Below are positions 53,629 through 61,524 of a stretch of 64,000 nt of DNA, piece after piece. This DNA is from RGIG4576 sp964613095 (GTDB taxonomy: Bacteria > Bacteroidota > Bacteroidia > Bacteroidales > Muribaculaceae). Position 1 is the first letter of the stretch; the number at the start of each line of letters is the position of its first letter. The notes below the pieces were generated by a model. It had not been told where the DNA came from, searched no databases, and saw nothing but the letters and a program-made list of their open reading frames with translations. Both the position numbers and the translations under genes were made by a program. The stretch is taken from contig CAZTFX010000001.1 of the NCBI GenBank assembly GCA_964613095.1, positions 1 through 64,000 on the forward strand, written 5' to 3'.

Positions 53629-54063
53629 TTATTCGATTACTAAGATGTCAGTACCTTCAAGAACTGAATCACCCTTGTTTACACTGATTGCCTTAACAAC
53701 ACCTGCTTTTCCTGCATTGATGTTGTTTTCCATCTTCATTGCTTCAAGAATAGCTACAACTGTATCGGCTGCAACTGTATCACCAACTTTAACCTTGATG
53801 TCAACAATAACACCCGGTAGTGGAGATTTAATAGCAGTTTGTCCGCCTGTAGCTGCCGGTTTGCTGATTACCTTTGCACCTGTTTCAGTGCGAGGAGCAG
53901 CAGCAGGTTTTACTGTTTTTACAGTAACAGAAGCTGCTTTTGTTTCTTGAATTTCTACTTTAAAAGGAACTCCGTTGACTTCAACTTGAGCAATGTTGTT
54001 TTCTATATCACCAATAGAAACTTTATAGTCGTTACCATTGATTTTATACTTATAATCTTTCAT
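53629..54063 (-). CDS. mmdC: Biotin carboxyl carrier subunit
   Basis: 144 residues. The C-terminal biotinyl domain (about 75-144) has the biotinylation motif EAMKMENNI with the modified Lys at 110. An Ala/Pro/Lys-rich flexible linker (about 45-75) connects a small N-terminal domain. It carries CO2 as carboxybiotin from the alpha subunit to the membrane beta subunit. It sits between the gamma-like and beta subunits, 5 bases before mmdB. Confidence 0.93.
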   Translation of the reverse strand: MKDYKYKINGNDYKVSIGDIENNIAQVEVNGVPFKVEIQETKAASVTVKTVKPAAAPRTETGAKVISKPAATGGQTAIKSPLPGVIVDIKVKVGDTVAADTVVAILEAMKMENNINAGKAGVVKAISVNKGDSVLEGTDILVIE

Positions 54064-54086
54064 TTATTAAATGCTTTTTGAATGGG

Positions 54087-55049
54087 TTAATGTTTGTTTG
54101 GTGTTTCACGTAATGTGTAAATCTTAGAGCTCCATGGAGAATATGCACGTTTCACCTTATTAATAGTAAGAACGGTATCTTCATAGTCATGTGCATTAAG
54201 ATGTTGATATAATGCCATTGTAATAGCTGCAATTGCTTCACTGCTATCGTTTTCAATATCACTATGATCTTCAATTTCTGACTTACCTTGAGCTATTGCT
54301 TTTTTCTTTTTAGCTATATTTGCGTTGATTTTACCGAAAATGTAGAAACATACGCTAAGTAGAATAAGAGCAGAGAATACAATAGCCATAGCCATAATAG
54401 TAAGCATTACACCGGAACTGTCAAGTTTTTGGAACTTTTCAATCTTATCGTTAAGCTCAATAACGGTGTTGTTTACGCCCGGGGTAATTGCAGTCTTTTT
54501 GTCGAAACCACTACGGAATTCCCATTGTGAAGCGTCAAAATTATTACTTTCAACTTTGTGCCAATCTTCAATTTCAATAGTTCTTGCATAAGACTGATCG
54601 GCAGGAAGGTTGGCTGGAACAACTACTTCATCGAGCTTGGTGATACCATCGGCGTCATATAGCGCAATGTAGTTTTCTAGTCCCGGTTTAAGTTCGAAAT
54701 TAACGTGGAAAGTTCCTTTCCAAGGGTCACCATCGGCAAAGAATACAGCCTGTTGAAGATGTGGAATCTTTGTATTCTTGTCGTTTTGTGGAATAGTGTA
54801 CATTTTGGTCTTGTCTGGAGTTTGACCTTCGGGCACACGTTCATTCGTGATAAATACGGTAGAAATCTGCATAGATTTACGAGTTGTATTGTACAATTCA
54901 ATCCATGCGTGACGATTTCCGTATTCGTCGGTTATGTTGCTTTTGTTTTCAACCATAACTTCTGTAATGCGCAACCCTTTGTGTTGTGCAAAAGCAGATA
55001 ATGATAACGTGAAAACAAAAAGTAATAAAACTAATCCTTTCTTGTTCAT
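54087..55049 (-). CDS. OadG-like gamma/delta subunit fused to a periplasmic lamin-tail-like domain
   Basis: 320 residues. A signal peptide (MNKKGLVLLLFVFTLSLSAFA) is followed by a domain of about 170 residues that looks like a lamin-tail fold (LRITEVMVENKSN, GNRHAWIELYNTT, GLENYIALYDADG). A single membrane helix at about 212-238 (MLTIMAMAIVFSALILLSV) and a cytoplasmic tail with the Glu/Ala-rich AIAAITMALYQHL segment match OadG/MmdD, the anchor that holds the decarboxylase complex together. Normal gamma subunits have only the helix and tail (about 80-120 residues). It lies between mmdA (11 bases) and the biotin carrier gene (23 bases). Confidence 0.8.
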   Translation of the reverse strand: MNKKGLVLLLFVFTLSLSAFAQHKGLRITEVMVENKSNITDEYGNRHAWIELYNTTRKSMQISTVFITNERVPEGQTPDKTKMYTIPQNDKNTKIPHLQQAVFFADGDPWKGTFHVNFELKPGLENYIALYDADGITKLDEVVVPANLPADQSYARTIEIEDWHKVESNNFDASQWEFRSGFDKKTAITPGVNNTVIELNDKIEKFQKLDSSGVMLTIMAMAIVFSALILLSVCFYIFGKINANIAKKKKAIAQGKSEIEDHSDIENDSSEAIAAITMALYQHLNAHDYEDTVLTINKVKRAYSPWSSKIYTLRETPNKH

Positions 55050-55060
55050 TTTTCTTGGAA

Positions 55061-56674
55061 TTACAAAGGAATGTTACCGTGCTTCTTAGCAGGGTTGACA
55101 ACCTTCTTGGTTTGTAATTGTTGAAGAGCTCGGATAATGCGGAAACGAGTATTACGTGGTTCGATAACGTCATCGATGTAGCCGTATCGAGCTGCATTAT
55201 ATGGGTTACAGAACAACTTGTTGTATTCGTCTTCTTTTTCCTTGATGTACTTCTTGAATTCATCCATGATTTGTGCAGCCTTAGCGTCATCGCCGGCTTC
55301 TTTAGCAGCCTTGGCAGCAGTTTTAGCATCTTTAGCTTCCTTAGCATAAAGTACTTCAGCAGCACCCGATGCACCCATAACTGCGATTTCGGCAGTAGGC
55401 CATGCATAGTTCATGTCACCACGTAGTTGTTTACAGCTCATCACTATGTGGCTACCACCATAACTCTTACGTAGAGTAACAGTAACTTTAGGTACAGTAG
55501 CTTCGCCATAAGCGTAAAGCAATTTAGCTCCGTGTAGAATAACTGCGTTGTATTCCTGACCTGTACCCGGAAGGAATCCCGGAACATCGACAAGAGTAAC
55601 CAAAGGAATATTGAATGCGTCACAGAAACGAACGAAACGAGCAGCCTTGCGTGAAGCATTGCAGTCTAGTACACCGGCTAGATATTTTGGTTGGTTAGCT
55701 ACGATACCAACAGATTGACCATTGAAACGAGCAAAACCTACAATAATATTACGTGCATAGTTTGCCGATACTTCTAGGAATTCTCCATTATCAACAACAG
55801 CTCCGATAACTTCGTACATATCGTATGCTTGGTTTGCCGATTCCGGAATGATTTCATTCAAGCTGTCTTCCAAACGATCAATAGGGTCGGTACATTCCAC
55901 AAGTGGAGCTTCTTCCAAATTATTTTGTGGAATATAGCTCATCAATTTGCGGATGATACGGATAGCTTCTTCACCATCTTCTGCTGCAAAGTGTGCAACA
56001 CCCGATTTGGTTGCGTGAACGTCGGCACCACCTAATGCTTCTTGAGTTACATCTTCACCGGTTACAGTTTTTACCACCTTAGGACCGGTCAGGAACATAT
56101 AAGAAATTCCCTTAGCCATAATAGTGAAGTCGGTTAGGGCAGGAGAGTACACTGCACCACCGGCACATGGACCTAGAATAGCCGAAATTTGAGGAATTAC
56201 ACCCGAAGCCATGATGTTACGTTGGAAAATTTCAGCATAACCGGCAAGAGCATTAATACCTTCTTGAATACGTGCACCACCTGAGTCGTTAAGACCGATA
56301 ACAGGAGCACCGTTTTTCATAGCCATATCCATGATTTTACAAATCTTAAGTGCAAGAGTTTCGGACAAAGCACCGCCGAATACTGTAAAATCTTGTGCAA
56401 ATACATAAACAAGGCGACCTTCAATTGTACCGTAACCGGTTACAACGCCATCACCAAGATAAGATTTCTTTTCCAGACCGAAGTTTGTACATCTGTGACG
56501 AACAAACATATCAAGTTCTTCAAAACTACCTTCATCAAGAAGTTGTGCGATTCTTTCACGAGCAGTATATTTACCTCTCTCATGTTGCTTTTGAATAGCT
56601 TTTTCGCCACCACCGATGCGTGCTTCTTCGCGCAACGCGATCAGTTCTTTTACTTTTTCAAGTTGGTTTGCCAT
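55061..56674 (-). CDS. mmdA: Methylmalonyl-CoA decarboxylase alpha subunit (carboxyltransferase)
   Basis: 537 residues, acyl-CoA carboxyltransferase family (PCCB/MmdA). It moves the carboxyl group of (S)-methylmalonyl-CoA to biotin, giving propionyl-CoA. Typical motifs are QKQHERGKYTARERIAQLLD at about 28, GGAVYSPALTDFTIM at about 170, and LVDVPGFLPGTGQEYNAVI at about 360. A charged Ala/Lys/Asp-rich insertion lies near 445-490. The C-terminus YGYIDDVIEPRNTR is typical. It follows mce by 18 bases and is followed by the membrane subunits, so the enzyme is a Na+-translocating decarboxylase rather than an ATP-driven carboxylase. Confidence 0.94.
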   Translation of the reverse strand: MANQLEKVKELIALREEARIGGGEKAIQKQHERGKYTARERIAQLLDEGSFEELDMFVRHRCTNFGLEKKSYLGDGVVTGYGTIEGRLVYVFAQDFTVFGGALSETLALKICKIMDMAMKNGAPVIGLNDSGGARIQEGINALAGYAEIFQRNIMASGVIPQISAILGPCAGGAVYSPALTDFTIMAKGISYMFLTGPKVVKTVTGEDVTQEALGGADVHATKSGVAHFAAEDGEEAIRIIRKLMSYIPQNNLEEAPLVECTDPIDRLEDSLNEIIPESANQAYDMYEVIGAVVDNGEFLEVSANYARNIIVGFARFNGQSVGIVANQPKYLAGVLDCNASRKAARFVRFCDAFNIPLVTLVDVPGFLPGTGQEYNAVILHGAKLLYAYGEATVPKVTVTLRKSYGGSHIVMSCKQLRGDMNYAWPTAEIAVMGASGAAEVLYAKEAKDAKTAAKAAKEAGDDAKAAQIMDEFKKYIKEKEDEYNKLFCNPYNAARYGYIDDVIEPRNTRFRIIRALQQLQTKKVVNPAKKHGNIPL

Positions 56675-56692
56675 TTCTTAAAATGATATAAA

Positions 56693-57112
56693 TTATTTAT
56701 TAGGATCTTCACAAAGTTCAACTAATGTACCACAAGTTGATTTTGGGTGCAAGAATGCAATATTAAGACCTTCAGCACCTTTGCGAGGAGCTTTGTCTAT
56801 AAGAGCACAACCCTTAGCTTCTGCTTCAGCTAGAGCATTGGCAACACCGTCTTCTACTGCAAATGCAATGTGTTGAATACCGCCACGTCCGCCATTTTTT
56901 TCAATGAATTTGGCAATAGCACTTTCAGGAGCTGTAGCTTCTAGAAGCTCAATTTTAGTTTGACCGATTTTAAAGAATGCAGTTTTAACTTTTTGATCGG
57001 CAACTTCTTCAATTGCAAAACATTTTGTACCAAGAATGTTTTCATAAAATGGAATAGCTTGTTCAAGGCTTGTAACAGCTATACCTACGTGTTCAATATG
57101 AGAAATGTTCAT
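56693..57112 (-). CDS. mce: Methylmalonyl-CoA epimerase
   Basis: 139 residues, glyoxalase/VOC fold with two beta-alpha-beta modules. It interconverts (R)- and (S)-methylmalonyl-CoA so that the product of the B12 mutase can be decarboxylated. Metal and catalytic positions fit: HVGIAV near residue 8, IKLELLEA-type region near 52 (TKIELLEA), QHIAFAV near 80 and GTLVELCED at the end. First gene of the operon with mmdA and the Na+-pump subunits, which confirms the pathway (succinate to propionate). The mutase genes are not in the window. Confidence 0.94.
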   Translation of the reverse strand: MNISHIEHVGIAVTSLEQAIPFYENILGTKCFAIEEVADQKVKTAFFKIGQTKIELLEATAPESAIAKFIEKNGGRGGIQHIAFAVEDGVANALAEAEAKGCALIDKAPRKGAEGLNIAFLHPKSTCGTLVELCEDPNK

Positions 57113-57270
57113 AATAAATAGATATAAAAATAAATTTTTAAATTAGTTACTTTAATTAGAAATTTAATATTGCAAAAATAATGAATTTTGTTAATATATG
57201 CCATTCTCTGACTGATAAAAATGTCGTTTATACATTAATTAATATATGGGATGATTTGTTATGATGAAAT

Positions 57271-57287
57271 ACTGACATAAAGTCAGT
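57271..57287. promoter_or_regulatory. Short palindrome upstream of dnaK
   Basis: ACTGAC-ATAAA-GTCAGT, a perfect 6-bp inverted repeat in the 314-base spacer between mce (minus) and dnaK (plus). It could be an operator. It is not the CIRCE element. The rest of the spacer is AT-rich with no gene. Confidence 0.35.
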
Positions 57288-57322
57288 TTCTGCATAACCC
57301 AATTTTTGTCTAAAATGTCGCA

Positions 57323-57356
57323 TTTTGCTTAAAGAAACTTTTTGGCATAACATTTG
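57323..57356 (+). promoter_or_regulatory. Candidate dnaK promoter
   Basis: TTTTG at 57323-57327 and AACATTTG at 57349-57356 with a 21-base spacer, a one-mismatch match to the Bacteroidota promoter, about 70 bases before the dnaK ATG. Confidence 0.5.
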
Positions 57357-57426
57357 TTTTTCCTATGTCGAGTGCATGAATAATGCAGAAGTAAAATTGA
57401 ATATAAACAAATAAAATAATAAAACT

Positions 57427-59349
57427 ATGGGTAAAATTATTGGAATTGACTTAGGTACTACCAACTCATGTGTGTCAGTATTAGAAGGAAACGAGCCAAT
57501 CGTTATTCCTAATAGCGAAGGTCGTAACACAACTCCTTCTATTGTTGCTTTCGTAGATGGCGGTGAACGTAAAGTGGGTGATCCTGCAAAACGTCAAGCT
57601 ATCACAAATCCTACTCGTACAATATTCTCTATCAAGAGATTTATGGGTGAAAATTATGATCAAATTGCTAAAGAAATAGACCGTGTTCCTTATAAGGTTG
57701 TTCGTTCTGCAAATAATCAACCGCGTGTGGAAATTGATGGTCGTGAATATACTCCGCAAGAAATTTCGGCTATGGTTCTTCAAAAGATGAAGAAAACAGC
57801 CGAAGACTACTTGGGACAATCAGTTACAGAAGCAGTTATTACTGTACCTGCTTACTTCAACGATTCACAACGTCAAGCTACTAAGGAAGCCGGTGAAATT
57901 GCTGGTTTGACTGTTAAACGTATTGTTAATGAACCTACTGCTGCTGCTCTTGCTTATGGGCTTGACAAGTCACAAAGTGATAAGAAAATTGCTGTGTTCG
58001 ACTTGGGTGGAGGTACTTTCGATATCTCAATCCTTGAACTAGGCGATGGTGTGTTTGAAGTGAAATCAACTAATGGTGATACTCACCTTGGTGGTGATGA
58101 CTTCGACCACAAGATTATAGATTGGCTTGCCGAAGAATTTATCAAAGATGAAGGTGTGGATTTGCGTCAAGATCCTATGGCTCTTCAGCGCTTGAAAGAA
58201 GCTGCTGAAAAGGCTAAAATCGAGTTGTCAAGCACTACATCAAGTGAAATCAACTTGCCATATATCATGCCTGTAAATGGTATTCCAAAGCACTTGGTTC
58301 GTACACTTACACGTGCTAAATTCGAACAATTATGTGATGATTTGGTACAAGCAACCGTATCTCCATGTCAAAAGGCATTGCAAGACGCAGGAATGAGTGC
58401 AAGCGAAATCGATGAAGTGATTCTTGTGGGTGGTTCTACTCGTATCCCTGCTGTACAAGAAAAAGTACAACAAATCTTTGGAAAAGCTCCTTCTAAGGGC
58501 GTAAATCCTGATGAAGTTGTTGCCGTAGGTGCTGCTATTCAAGGTGGTGTGTTGAGTGGTGATGTAAAAGATGTTCTTCTTCTTGACGTTGTTCCATTGT
58601 CAGTGGGTATCGAAACTCTTGGTAATGTAATGACTAAGTTGATTGAAGCAAACACTACAATTCCTACCCGTAAGAGTGAAGTGTTCTCTACTGCTGTTGA
58701 TAATCAACCTTCTGTTGAGATTCATGTTCTTCAAGGTGAACGTCCAATGGCTAAAGACGACAAAACTCTTGGTCGTTTCCACTTAGATGGAATTGCTCCG
58801 GCTCCACGTGGGGTACCTCAAATAGAAGTTACATTTGAAATCGACGCAAACGGTATTTTGAATGTATCGGCTAAGGATAAGGCAACTGGTAAAGAACAAA
58901 GTATTCGTATCGAAGCTTCTAGCGGTTTGACCGATGCTGAAATCCAACGTATGAAGGATGAAGCTGCTGCCAATGCTGCTGCTGATGCTAAGGAAAAGGA
59001 ACGTATCGACAAAATTAACAAGGCTGACTCTATGATTTTCCAAACTGAAAAGAGTTTGAAAGATCTTGGCGATAAACTTCCTGCTGACAAGAAAGCTCAA
59101 ATCGAAGGTGCTCTTGCTAAGTTGAAAGATGCACACAGCAAACAAGACATTGACGCTATCGACGCTGCAAGTGCCGAACTTGAAAGTGTGTTCCATGCTG
59201 CTTCTCAAGATATGTACAATGCTCAACAACAAGCAGGTGCGCAAGGTGCAGGTTTCCAACAACAAGGACCAACTCCGGGTGCTGACCAACAAGGTGGTAA
59301 AAATGATGGAAAAGATGTGACCGATGTACCTTTCGAGGAAGTGAAATAA
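57427..59349 (+). CDS. dnaK: Molecular chaperone DnaK (Hsp70)
   Basis: 640 residues, normal length. ATP-driven cytoplasmic chaperone working with DnaJ and GrpE. Nucleotide-binding domain motifs are IGIDLGTTNSCV at about 4, VFDLGGGTFDISIL at about 192 and GGSTRIPAVQ at about 337. The linker DVLLLDVVPLS is at about 383, the substrate-binding domain follows, and the disordered C-terminal tail is Gln/Gly-rich, ending in DVTDVPFEEVK. It stands alone: dnaJ and grpE are not adjacent, as is usual in Bacteroidales. A strong terminator follows. Codons look optimised (CGT, AAC, GGT enriched), as expected for a highly expressed gene. Confidence 0.98.
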   Translation: MGKIIGIDLGTTNSCVSVLEGNEPIVIPNSEGRNTTPSIVAFVDGGERKVGDPAKRQAITNPTRTIFSIKRFMGENYDQIAKEIDRVPYKVVRSANNQPRVEIDGREYTPQEISAMVLQKMKKTAEDYLGQSVTEAVITVPAYFNDSQRQATKEAGEIAGLTVKRIVNEPTAAALAYGLDKSQSDKKIAVFDLGGGTFDISILELGDGVFEVKSTNGDTHLGGDDFDHKIIDWLAEEFIKDEGVDLRQDPMALQRLKEAAEKAKIELSSTTSSEINLPYIMPVNGIPKHLVRTLTRAKFEQLCDDLVQATVSPCQKALQDAGMSASEIDEVILVGGSTRIPAVQEKVQQIFGKAPSKGVNPDEVVAVGAAIQGGVLSGDVKDVLLLDVVPLSVGIETLGNVMTKLIEANTTIPTRKSEVFSTAVDNQPSVEIHVLQGERPMAKDDKTLGRFHLDGIAPAPRGVPQIEVTFEIDANGILNVSAKDKATGKEQSIRIEASSGLTDAEIQRMKDEAAANAAADAKEKERIDKINKADSMIFQTEKSLKDLGDKLPADKKAQIEGALAKLKDAHSKQDIDAIDAASAELESVFHAASQDMYNAQQQAGAQGAGFQQQGPTPGADQQGGKNDGKDVTDVPFEEVK

Positions 59350-59378
59350 TCAACTTAATACATATACATCTGAAATGA

Positions 59379-59412
59379 AAATGGTGCGAAAAAATCGCAC
59401 CATTTTTTTTGT
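59379..59412 (+). terminator. Rho-independent terminator of dnaK
   Basis: Perfect 11-bp inverted repeat (59379-59389 with 59395-59405) and a run of eight T residues. Confidence 0.9.
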
Positions 59413-59440
59413 ATCAAAATGTTTAAAATCCAAAATATTT

Positions 59441-60031
59441 TCAATTTTCAATAGGTACAATATTCATTTCTTTCCAATAGTCGGCATTACGATATTTTTC
59501 TACTGAACCTGCAGGAGCATGTAATGTGATTTGAGCAAGATTACGATGTATAGGAGGTATAGTTTGTGGTTCAGCGGATCAGTTAAAGATATTCTTTAGT
59601 TTTAGATATTCAAAGAACAGATAATCACCTATATGTGTAACACCGGCGTGGATAGTAATGCTTTCTATTGAAGGGCAGTTCCAGAATACACCTCGTTCTA
59701 ATCGTTTCAGTGTGGATGGCAAGATAATTTCTTCTAATTTTTCGCAGTTGCCGAATGCATCCAGCTTGATTGTAGTAACACCTTCGGGAATTTCGGTAAT
59801 TGCTAGAGGTAAGTGAAGATTCTATACATGCTCATACGCATAAAATGTATAATCTTCAATTTTCGTCACAAAATTCGGCAGATATATGGTGGCAATGTTC
59901 TTGCACTCGCGGAATGCTTCCATACCGATTGTGGTTATACTTTCAGGAATATGAACTGATTTTAGATACATTTTCTGCTTGAAAGCACCACGATTTTCCA
60001 CGCCTTCCGCGGCAAAATCGTGGTGGCGCAA
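59441..60031 (-). pseudogene. BspA-like leucine-rich repeat pseudogene, two in-frame stops, 5' truncated
   Basis: One reading frame on the minus strand runs from about 60031 to a final TGA at 59441-59443. It carries leucine-rich repeats of the BspA/LRR_5 type (LKSVHIPESITTIGMEAF; LEEIILPSTLKRLERGVF; ITIHAGVTHIGDYLF) and ends with the usual closing segment (APAGSVEKYRNADYWKEMNIVPI). The frame is broken by TAG at 59822-59824 and TGA at 59579-59581, without frame change. No signal peptide or start precedes the repeats, so the 5' end is lost near 60000. Intact members are secreted adhesins. This is a decayed remnant. Confidence 0.8.
59986..60025. repeat. Perfect 12-bp inverted repeat (strong hairpin)
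   Basis: CACCACGATTTT (59986-59997) is the exact reverse complement of 60014-60025, with a 16-base GC-rich loop. It lies at the 5' end of the recognisable BspA pseudogene and marks a change to less AT-rich sequence that continues to about 60130. It may be an element junction or a structured RNA. Confidence 0.7.
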
Positions 60032-60100
60032 AGTGTGGCAGCGTACAAAGCGATAGTCGAAATCTCATAAAGCGGAGCAAAGCGACAAAGCGAAAAAACG

Positions 60101-60133
60101 AACGGCGTTGGAATGAAGTTCCAGCACCGTTTT
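60101..60133 (+). terminator. Terminator-like hairpin in the decayed region
   Basis: Arms AACGGCGTTGGAA (60101-60113) and TTCCAGCACCGTT (60119-60131), two G-U-compatible mismatches, followed by T residues. No intact gene ends here; a short frame on the plus strand stops near 60066. From 60134 to 60312 I see nothing recognisable. Confidence 0.5.
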
Positions 60134-60312
60134 ATATAATACTGGCGTGAACCAGTCGAAAAAAATTTGAAAAAGGGGATATCCCTCAGAGGTATGTTTC
60201 GTTCTGAAAAAATGAGTGGTTCGTTCAAAAAAGGCGAAACGCTTCGTTTTGCGGATTATACTTAGCTCCTATTGCAACACCTGAACAAGAGGAAAAAATA
60301 TTTTAATATGTA

Positions 60313-60764
60313 GTGTTCCATAATTATAAGAGTGTGGGAGATCTTCTTAAGGACTATTATATAGGAGAACTAAATAAAGATGGAAAGAGCGAAAGTCTTT
60401 ATGTTTATAATGATAATACATTTACTTGGGATAGAATACGTGAATTAGATAAAAAGGTTGAAGTCTTAAAAAAGAAAAAAATGTTAGCTGAAAATAAAAA
60501 AGAGTTTAATCGGTTGGCGGCAAAGTATGGCATGCATATGTTAGTTCTATATACGATTATAAGAATGGTTACTATAAACTTAATTAAAAAAAGGGAATGC
60601 CACTTGGCTTATTAAAAGAAATATGGATATTAAATTTTCATGCATCTTATGATGGGAATGTGTCTGTATATTACTTATACCAAGAAAAAACATATTATAA
60701 ATTGTGGTTTACTAATGGTAGATTGACAAGTTGGTCTCAATATAAAAAACTATTAGCCATATAA
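60313..60764 (+). pseudogene. Broken ORF, unknown small protein (probable frameshift remnant)
   Basis: A GTG-started frame (60313-60615) begins protein-like (FHNYKSVGDLLKDYYIGELNKDGKSESLYVYNDN, then a Lys/Glu-rich helix). In its last third another frame reads YDYKNGYYKLN followed by a stop at about 60584. That frame continues from an ATG at 60597 to 60764 as a 55-residue piece (GNVSVYYLYQEKTYYKLWFTNGRLTSW) with a purine-rich RBS-like stretch before it. Both halves look like pieces of one protein separated by a frameshift and a stop. The 60597-60764 piece could also be a small gene of its own. Family not recognised. Confidence 0.45.
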
Positions 60765-60791
60765 AGACTATTTAATTCACATATACTTATG

Positions 60792-60829
60792 AAGACGGGG
60801 TGTACCTCCATCGGTACACCCCGTCTTGT
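60792..60829. terminator. Strong terminator hairpin
   Basis: Perfect 15-bp inverted repeat (60792-60806 with 60813-60827, GC-rich, six-base loop). It lies just past the stop of the minus-strand membrane protein gene and after the broken plus-strand ORF. T tracts are short on both sides. Confidence 0.75.
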
Positions 60830-60830
60830 T

Positions 60831-61307
60831 TTATGCCGTATATACCACCGGCTCGGAACACGGGCAATATTCGTAAGGGATGAATTTGAAAAGTTGGGCT
60901 ATGTAGTAGTGTTTGTTTGTGGTTGAATAAATTATGGCGAGAATTTGTCCGGTGTCGCATGCTTTTTGAAAGAGGTTATTGATGTTACCGCTTTCAAGGT
61001 CGTGAGATATTTCGTTTAGGTCGTTGCAGTGAAAATATAGTTTGTGTTTGTGCAATATCTCTTGTGAACTTTGATTGACTATTTCTTGCGGTTGAACAAA
61101 AAGGAATCCAAGTGCGATAATAGCAATAATGACTCCACCAATGGCAATTGTGTAACTTATGTATTCGGTCGATTCAATGTGAGTTCCGAGAAATATTACG
61201 GCTATACCTATTATAAATGTTACCATATAGGATAATGTACGTTTCTTTAAGGGTGTCAGGTTGGAGTCGAGACTCAATAATTCGTTTGTGTTAAGAATAT
61301 TTTTCAT
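60831..61307 (-). CDS. Predicted membrane protein with two helices, unknown function
   Basis: 158 residues. Two adjacent hydrophobic segments lie at about 26-46 (LSYMVTFIIGIAVIFLGTHI) and 50-71 (ISYTIAIGGVIIAIIALGFLF). A cytoplasmic-looking C-terminal part of about 85 residues follows (HCNDLNEISHDLESGNINNLFQKACDTGQILAIIYST). No signal peptide and no recognised domain. The N-terminus is polar with a Lys-Arg cluster (LKKRTL). It stands alone between a strong terminator and the bamD promoter region. Confidence 0.7.
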   Translation of the reverse strand: MKNILNTNELLSLDSNLTPLKKRTLSYMVTFIIGIAVIFLGTHIESTEYISYTIAIGGVIIAIIALGFLFVQPQEIVNQSSQEILHKHKLYFHCNDLNEISHDLESGNINNLFQKACDTGQILAIIYSTTNKHYYIAQLFKFIPYEYCPCSEPVVYTA

Positions 61308-61463
61308 AATAGGTGTATTTAATTTGTTTTTTGAATTTTAACAATAAAAATGCAGTGTAGGTTTTGAATGGTCTTAAAATTTATGAAAAAAAGGTTGATG
61401 CATGGGAATTGGGCGATTTTTTTATACTGAAAAAGGGAGTTTTGAATATTTTAATTGAAAGAA

Positions 61464-61494
61464 TTTGAGAAATTTGAATTATTGCGTAAATTTG
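61464..61494 (+). promoter_or_regulatory. Promoter of bamD-rpoZ
   Basis: TTTG at 61464-61467 and TAAATTTG at 61487-61494 with a 19-base spacer, a close match to the Bacteroidota consensus, 31 bases before the bamD ATG. Confidence 0.7.
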
Positions 61495-61524
61495 CAGACT
61501 AAATTGATTAGATAATTGTATTAT

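Noticed and set aside
52758..56598. Several long opposite-strand or shifted ORFs over the decarboxylase operon
   Set aside because: All are shadows of mmdA, mmdC, mmdB and the gamma subunit, which have full-length family matches.
57343..57358. Sigma-54-like -24/-12 sequence (TGGCAT...TTTGTT) before dnaK
   Set aside because: The -12 GC is TT/GT here, and the same bases give a good fit to the ordinary Bacteroidota promoter with a TTTTG -33 element.
59962..60228. Minus-strand 88-codon ORF
   Set aside because: It has no recognisable domain, overlaps the BspA remnant and two hairpins, and has odd composition (many Phe, Arg and Cys without pattern).
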